The notes under the pieces: model-generated
What the model was told of the DNA's origin: nothing
The model's input: the letters and a program-made list of their open reading frames with translations, nothing else
Databases searched by the model: none
Translations under genes and position numbers: made by a program
Assembly (NCBI RefSeq): GCF_900177385.1
Contig: NZ_FXBJ01000002.1
Coordinates: 1,182,001 to 1,246,000, forward strand
Reading direction: 5' to 3'
Length of the DNA: 64,000 nucleotides
Source of the DNA: Carnobacterium iners
Lineage (GTDB): Bacteria; Bacillota; Bacilli; Lactobacillales; Carnobacteriaceae
In this document: one piece after another, positions 60,228 through 64,000 of the stretch
Numbering within the stretch: the first letter of the stretch is position 1
Layout: each line of letters opens with the position of its first letter

Positions 60228-62000
60228 ATGACGAGAGAACACATTAATAATAAGTTGCAATTGCTTCCTGACTTACCTGGATGCTACATTATGAAAAACA
60301 GCGACGATGAAATCATTTATATTGGAAAAGCTAAAAATTTGCGAAATCGTGTTCGTTCTTATTTTAAAGGAACCCATGAAGGGAAAACGGAATTACTTGT
60401 AAAAGAAATCGTTGACTTTGAAACGATCATTACAGGAACAGATAAAGAATCCTTATTATTAGAAATTACGTTAATAAAAAAACACCAGCCTAAATATAAT
60501 ATAAAATTAAAACAAGGAACAAGCTATCCCTATTTAAAAATTACGAATGAGCGTGATCCTCAATTGATTATTTCTTCTGAAGTAAAAAAAGATGGAGGGA
60601 TTTACTTTGGGCCGTATCCTAACGTCTATGCAGCAAGTGAAACACAGCACTTTATTCAAAAAATCTATCCGCTAAGACGGTGTAATGGCTCTCAAAAACG
60701 AGCTTGCCTCTACTACCATATAGGACAGTGCATGGGGCCTTGTGATCACAAAGTACCGGTTGAAGAATACAAAGCGCAAATAGAAAATATTAAACGATTT
60801 TTGAATGGCGAAGTTAAGGCTGTAAAAAAAGAATTGCGGATTAAAATGATTGGAGCAGCTAGCGAACAACAATACGAAAGAGCGGCTGAATACCGAGATC
60901 AGATTCAGTATATAGAAACAACTGTCGAAAGGCAGAATATTATTACAAATGACTACACAAATCGAGATGTATTTAGTTTTTATATGAATAAAGGCTGGAT
61001 TTCTATCCAAGTCTTTTTTATCCGACAAGCAACTTTAATCAAACGAGAAGCAGCTATTTTTCCATGTTACGATACCCCACAAGAAGAGTTATCTTCTTAT
61101 ATCGTCCAATTTTATCAAGAAGAAAATCATATCCTACCCAAGGAAATCTTAGTTCCTGACGAAATGGATACCGCTATTTTAGCAGAAGTTTTGGGAATAT
61201 CTGTAAGAATCCCTGTTAAGGGACGCAAAAAAGATATGCTAGATCTTGCAACTAAAAATAGTGAGATTACGTTAAATGAAAAGTTTAAATTGATTGAAAT
61301 GGATGATCGAAAAACAATCGGTGCAATAAAAGAATTATCTGCTGCAATGAACTTGCCTTATATTACACGAATTGAGGCTTTTGATCATTCCAATATCCAA
61401 GGAACCAACCCTGTTTCTGCAATGATTTCTTTTGAAGATGGGCAACCAAATAAAAGCAATTACCGTAAATACAAAATTAAAACAGTCCATGGAAGCAATG
61501 AATTAGCAACGACTGAAGAAGTGATAAGAAGACGGTATGAGCGTTTGTTAAAAGAGGGTAAACCACTTCCTGATTTGATAATGATGGATGGAGGTAAAAT
61601 ACAAGTAAATGCAGCTATCAATATTTTAGAAAATGAATTAGGATTGACTATACCAGTAGCGGGTATGGTTAAAGACAACAAACACCGTACGTCTTCTTTA
61701 ATTTATGGAGAAAATCATGAGGAAATTAGTTTAAAACCAACAAGCCAAGCTTTTTATCTAGTTCAACGGATTCAAGATGAAGTTCATCGCTTCGCGATTA
61801 CGTTTCATCGGCAATTGCGAAACAAAAATAGTCTTTCCTCAAAACTAGATCAAATAGATGGAGTAGGACCTAAAACGAGAACAAAGATTTTAAAACAATT
61901 TAAATCTTTAAAAAAAGCTAAAGAAGCAGATATTGAAGAAATTATAGGATTAGGTATTCCAACTAAAGTAGCAGAAAGAATAAAAAATGAATTAGACTAA
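60228..62000 (+). CDS. uvrC: UvrABC excision nuclease subunit C
   Basis: The 590-residue protein makes both incisions in nucleotide-excision repair. It has the N-terminal GIY-YIG nuclease ('LPGCYIMKNSDDEIIYIGKAKNLRNR' split near residues 15-40), a UVR domain that binds UvrB (near 200-230), the RNase H-like 5' nuclease ('EAFDHSNIQGTNPVSAM'), and C-terminal helix-hairpin-helix motifs ('IDGVGPKTRTKILKQF'). Length is normal. AGGAGG precedes the ATG. IS copy B ends 87 bases upstream and may have cut it from its original promoter. No strong promoter is visible in those 87 bases. Confidence 0.95.
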   Translation: MTREHINNKLQLLPDLPGCYIMKNSDDEIIYIGKAKNLRNRVRSYFKGTHEGKTELLVKEIVDFETIITGTDKESLLLEITLIKKHQPKYNIKLKQGTSYPYLKITNERDPQLIISSEVKKDGGIYFGPYPNVYAASETQHFIQKIYPLRRCNGSQKRACLYYHIGQCMGPCDHKVPVEEYKAQIENIKRFLNGEVKAVKKELRIKMIGAASEQQYERAAEYRDQIQYIETTVERQNIITNDYTNRDVFSFYMNKGWISIQVFFIRQATLIKREAAIFPCYDTPQEELSSYIVQFYQEENHILPKEILVPDEMDTAILAEVLGISVRIPVKGRKKDMLDLATKNSEITLNEKFKLIEMDDRKTIGAIKELSAAMNLPYITRIEAFDHSNIQGTNPVSAMISFEDGQPNKSNYRKYKIKTVHGSNELATTEEVIRRRYERLLKEGKPLPDLIMMDGGKIQVNAAINILENELGLTIPVAGMVKDNKHRTSSLIYGENHEEISLKPTSQAFYLVQRIQDEVHRFAITFHRQLRNKNSLSSKLDQIDGVGPKTRTKILKQFKSLKKAKEADIEEIIGLGIPTKVAERIKNELD

Positions 62001-62001
62001 C

Positions 62002-62039
62002 AAAAAGAAGAAAACCCTATTAATGGTTTTCTTCTTTTT
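62002..62039. terminator. Bidirectional terminator after uvrC
   Basis: AAAAAGAAGAAAACC / GGTTTTCTTCTTTTT with an eight-base loop lies between convergent genes and overlaps the last codons of the HesB-like gene. Confidence 0.92.
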
Positions 62040-62397
62040 TATACGAATGTAGCGTAAATACAGAGAGACCTGAATCATTAATCAATAGGACGTTCGCATT
62101 GATTAAACCGCTCTCGCCTCGTAGGATTAAAGCAGATTTTTTTTGATCAAAATCAAGTTTTAAATCGTTGTCTAAGAAATCTAAACTCCATCCTTGGACA
62201 GGCAAATCACCAATCGTTGTGCTAATGAAAGAATCTACTTCAGGATCTTCTTTTTGCGTTATTTTTAAGGTAAATAAGCCGCTATTCCCACAAACACAAC
62301 CAATGTTAGATTCATAATAGAGAATAAGATTGCCAGTAGCTAACTTTTTCGCTAAAGAAATCCGTTCTTGAGCCGTTTTTGTTAGTGTTAAAAACAT
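62020..62397 (-). CDS. HesB/IscA-like iron-sulfur cluster family protein (YqkB type)
   Basis: The 125-residue protein has the HesB-like beta fold with 'LTKTAQERISLAK' at the start, 'LILYYESNIGCVCGNSGLFTLKI' split near residues 24-46, and 'GWSLDFLDNDLKLDFDQKKSALILRG'. It resembles Bacillus YqkB, a divergent member lacking the C-terminal Cys-Gly-Cys pair of true A-type carriers. A role in iron-sulfur metabolism is inferred from fold only. It is a single gene with AGGAGG before the ATG. Confidence 0.75.
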   Translation of the reverse strand: MFLTLTKTAQERISLAKKLATGNLILYYESNIGCVCGNSGLFTLKITQKEDPEVDSFISTTIGDLPVQGWSLDFLDNDLKLDFDQKKSALILRGESGLINANVLLINDSGLSVFTLHSYKKEENH

Positions 62398-62473
62398 TAT
62401 TTATTCCTCCTTGTGCTTCACTTAATGGTAACGTAAATGTGGATTAAAATCCAATGACAAAACTTAAAGAAAT

Positions 62474-62509
62474 AAAAAACTTTGCCCATTTGAATGGACA
62501 AAGTTTTTT
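62474..62509. terminator. Terminator of the glutamine-type transporter operon
   Basis: AAAAAACTTTG / CAAAGTTTTTT with an inner CCATT/AATGG stem directly follows the stop codon of the ATPase gene. Confidence 0.92.
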
Positions 62510-63241
62510 CTATACTAAAATTTTATTTAAAAAGTCTTTCGTACGCTCATTCTTAGGAGAATTGAATAACTCTTCAGGAGTCCCTTCTTCAACAATATAA
62601 CCAGCATCCATGAAGATAACACGGTCAGCTACTTCTTTGGCAAAGCCCATCTCATGAGTAACGACAACCATGGTCATGCCTTGACGAGCGAGGAGTTGCA
62701 TAACTTCTAATACATCTCCAACCATTTCAGGATCTAACGCACTAGTTGGTTCGTCAAAGAGCATAATATCAGGTTGCATAGCTAATGCTCTAGCAATAGC
62801 TACACGTTGTTTTTGACCACCAGATAAGGAATTCGGATAATCGTTAGCTTTTTCAGATAAACCGACTGTTTCTAGCAACTCTAATGCACGTGCTTTAATT
62901 TCATCTTCTTTTTGATTTTTTAATTCTTTTGGAGCTAAAGTAATATTTTCCAATACGGTTAAGTGAGGGAACAGATTAAAATGTTGAAAAACCATTCCGA
63001 TGTTTTCTCTAATTTTATTAATATTTTTTGAATGATCACTTAAATTATTATTATCTATAGTAACTTTTCCACCAGAAATATCTTCTAGTTGGTTAAGGCA
63101 ACGTAAAAATGTACTTTTACCCGACCCAGAAGGTCCAATGATGCAGACAACTTCGCCTTCTTGTATCTCTACGTTCAAATCTTTTAAGACCTCTAATGAG
63201 CCAAAGCTTTTTTTAAGGTTTTCTACTTTTATTTTAGTCAT
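62510..63241 (-). CDS. glnQ: Amino-acid ABC transporter ATPase, GlnQ type
   Basis: The 243-residue ATPase has Walker [10 protein letters not shown] (near residue 34), Q-loop '[13 protein letters not shown]', signature LSGGQKQR, Walker B '[14 protein letters not shown]' and H-loop 'VTHEMGFA'. This is the polar amino-acid (GlnQ/HisP) subfamily. It overlaps the permease gene by eight bases and forms a GlnQP pair for glutamine or glutamate uptake. It may also serve the ATPase-less uptake genes at 53 kb. Confidence 0.9.
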   Translation of the reverse strand: MTKIKVENLKKSFGSLEVLKDLNVEIQEGEVVCIIGPSGSGKSTFLRCLNQLEDISGGKVTIDNNNLSDHSKNINKIRENIGMVFQHFNLFPHLTVLENITLAPKELKNQKEDEIKARALELLETVGLSEKANDYPNSLSGGQKQRVAIARALAMQPDIMLFDEPTSALDPEMVGDVLEVMQLLARQGMTMVVVTHEMGFAKEVADRVIFMDAGYIVEEGTPEELFNSPKNERTKDFLNKILV

Positions 63242-64000
63242 TGTTTAGTCTCCGTTCCAAATAATTTGAAATTTTAGTGAGGATAGTAATAACAATAAGA
63301 TACATTAAAGCAATAACTAACCACATGTTTCCTGATGAGAATGTACGAGAAATAATAATTTTTCCTGTTTGAGTTAATTCTACTATTCCGATAACAGATA
63401 AGATAGACGTATCTTTTAAAGTGATAACGAATTGGTTAATAAAAGAAGGAATCATAATCTTAATTGCCTGTGGGAGAACAATCTTACGCATGGCAGTATT
63501 GTAAGGAAGTCCTAAACTTCTTGCTGCTTCTAATTGTCCATTATCGACAGCTTGAATCCCTCCACGAACAAGTTCGGCAATATAAGCAGCGGTATTCAAG
63601 CTTAATGTAATAATACCAGCTACCGTTGCAGAAAGACGCAAGTCAAGCAATTGTGGAATTGAGAAGTAAACGAAAAAGGCTAAGACAATTAAAGGAATAC
63701 CACGAAATAAATCTACATAAAGAGAAGCGATAATATTTAGTGCTTTGTTAGGTGAAGCACTAAATAGTCCTAGGATAACTCCGACAATTGTAGCAATAAC
63801 GAATGCGACAAAAGTTAAAATCAAGGTACGTCCTAGTCCTTTTAATAGTTCACCACTATTTTCTGTGATTAAACCAAAGAAACCAATATCTGATGCTGCA
63901 GATACAGCATCTTCACCAATATACGTATCTAAAATTTCTTGATATTTTCCATTTGCTCTAATATTAATTAGTCCTGCATCAAACATTTCAAGTAATTCAG
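63234..64000 (-). CDS. glnP: Substrate-binding/permease fusion protein, GlnP type (5' end outside window)
   Basis: The frame is open to the right edge. Its first visible residues, '[22 protein letters not shown]' (split), are the last helix of a family 3 substrate-binding domain, joined directly to a permease domain with '[23 protein letters not shown]' (split), '[19 protein letters not shown]' and the EAA loop '[23 protein letters not shown]'. Such fusions are characteristic of lactic acid bacterial GlnP, which binds glutamine or glutamate. About 255 residues are visible. The internal ATG at 63986 is not the true start. Confidence 0.9.
   Translation of the reverse strand, partial: ELLEMFDAGLINIRANGKYQEILDTYIGEDAVSAASDIGFFGLITENSGELLKGLGRTLILTFVAFVIATIVGVILGLFSASPNKALNIIASLYVDLFRGIPLIVLAFFVYFSIPQLLDLRLSATVAGIITLSLNTAAYIAELVRGGIQAVDNGQLEAARSLGLPYNTAMRKIVLPQAIKIMIPSFINQFVITLKDTSILSVIGIVELTQTGKIIISRTFSSGNMWLVIALMYLIVITILTKISNYLERRLNND

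Noticed and set aside
1-64000. CRISPR array, prophage, toxin-antitoxin, restriction or other defence island
   Set aside because: I saw no regularly spaced repeats, phage structural genes, integrase or recognisable defence proteins. The only mobile DNA is the two IS copies.
1-64000. tRNA or rRNA genes in the intergenic gaps
   Set aside because: No cloverleaf-like GC-rich segment or rRNA-like stretch was found. The gaps are AT-rich and mostly explained by promoters and terminators.

Overview
The window is AT-rich DNA that fits a motile, low-GC lactic acid bacterium, most likely Carnobacterium or a close relative. The evidence is a flagellar operon of the Firmicutes type alongside Lactobacillales-type genes: the mevalonate-pathway mvaS and a thiolase, a sucrose PTS operon, hrtRBA-like heme efflux genes, a BmrA/LmrA-type exporter, BrnQ, and a PerR-boxed dps. 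I saw no tRNA, rRNA, CRISPR array or prophage. Genus assignment is inference from gene content, not from a marker gene.

Region by region. 1-13.1 kb is the late part of a flagellar operon on the + strand: fliJ(end)-fliK-flgD-flgE-swrD-motA-motB-fliL-fliO-fliP-fliQ-fliR-flhB-flhA-sigD-flgF-flgG. It encodes hook assembly, the stator, the export gate and the motility sigma factor, in very tight translational coupling. A lone FtsE-like ATPase follows. Then comes a chemoreceptor gene with a textbook SigD promoter (TAAA-N15-ACCGATAT), which links it to the sigma factor just upstream. 16-17.8 kb holds an ASCH protein, a UPF0178 protein and ribosomal protein L25/Ctc. 17.9-19.5 kb is an ISLre2-family insertion sequence (copy A). 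19.5-23.2 kb has a thiolase divergent from HMG-CoA synthase, and an aldo/keto reductase. 23.4-26.3 kb is an operon of a TrmB-type regulator, a TSUP-type permease and an ornithine-cyclodeaminase-family enzyme, with a strong promoter overlapped by an inverted repeat. 26.4-30.3 kb is stress and heme handling: a YflT-like protein, dps with a PerR box, and hrtR-hrtB-hrtA. 30.4-34.6 kb has small enzymes, two tandem GT8 glycosyltransferases and an AraC regulator.

34.8-45.2 kb carries a heterodimeric ABC exporter with one degenerate ATP site, an acyl-ACP thioesterase, the sucrose genes scrR-scrA-scrB with an overlapping promoter, cre and operator, and a BmrA-like exporter. 45.3-52.8 kb holds asparaginase, an MBL hydrolase, a DbpA-type RNA helicase with a long leader, an ABC-F ATPase with an eroded second site, a hypothetical gene interrupted by a frameshift at an A AAA AAG heptamer, and a 2-hydroxyacid dehydrogenase. 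53-56.2 kb holds amino-acid uptake (a lipoprotein-permease pair without ATPase, and BrnQ). 56.4-58.4 kb has a decayed nucleoside deoxyribosyltransferase and a secreted coiled-coil/3D-domain protein. 58.5-60.1 kb is copy B of the same IS, in the opposite orientation. uvrC, a small HesB-like gene and a GlnQ/GlnP-type amino-acid transporter run to the right edge.

The most notable signals are these. Both IS copies carry the same in-frame UGA, and both have a leader hairpin that would bury the transposase ribosome-binding site. The TetR gene of the heme operon contains a perfect 26-bp TGACAC/GTGTCA palindrome at its 3' end. A lone FtsE paralogue sits in the motility locus. MotB has a sodium-type stator signature. 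The frameshifted gene has an otherwise fully preserved reading frame on both sides of a slippery site.
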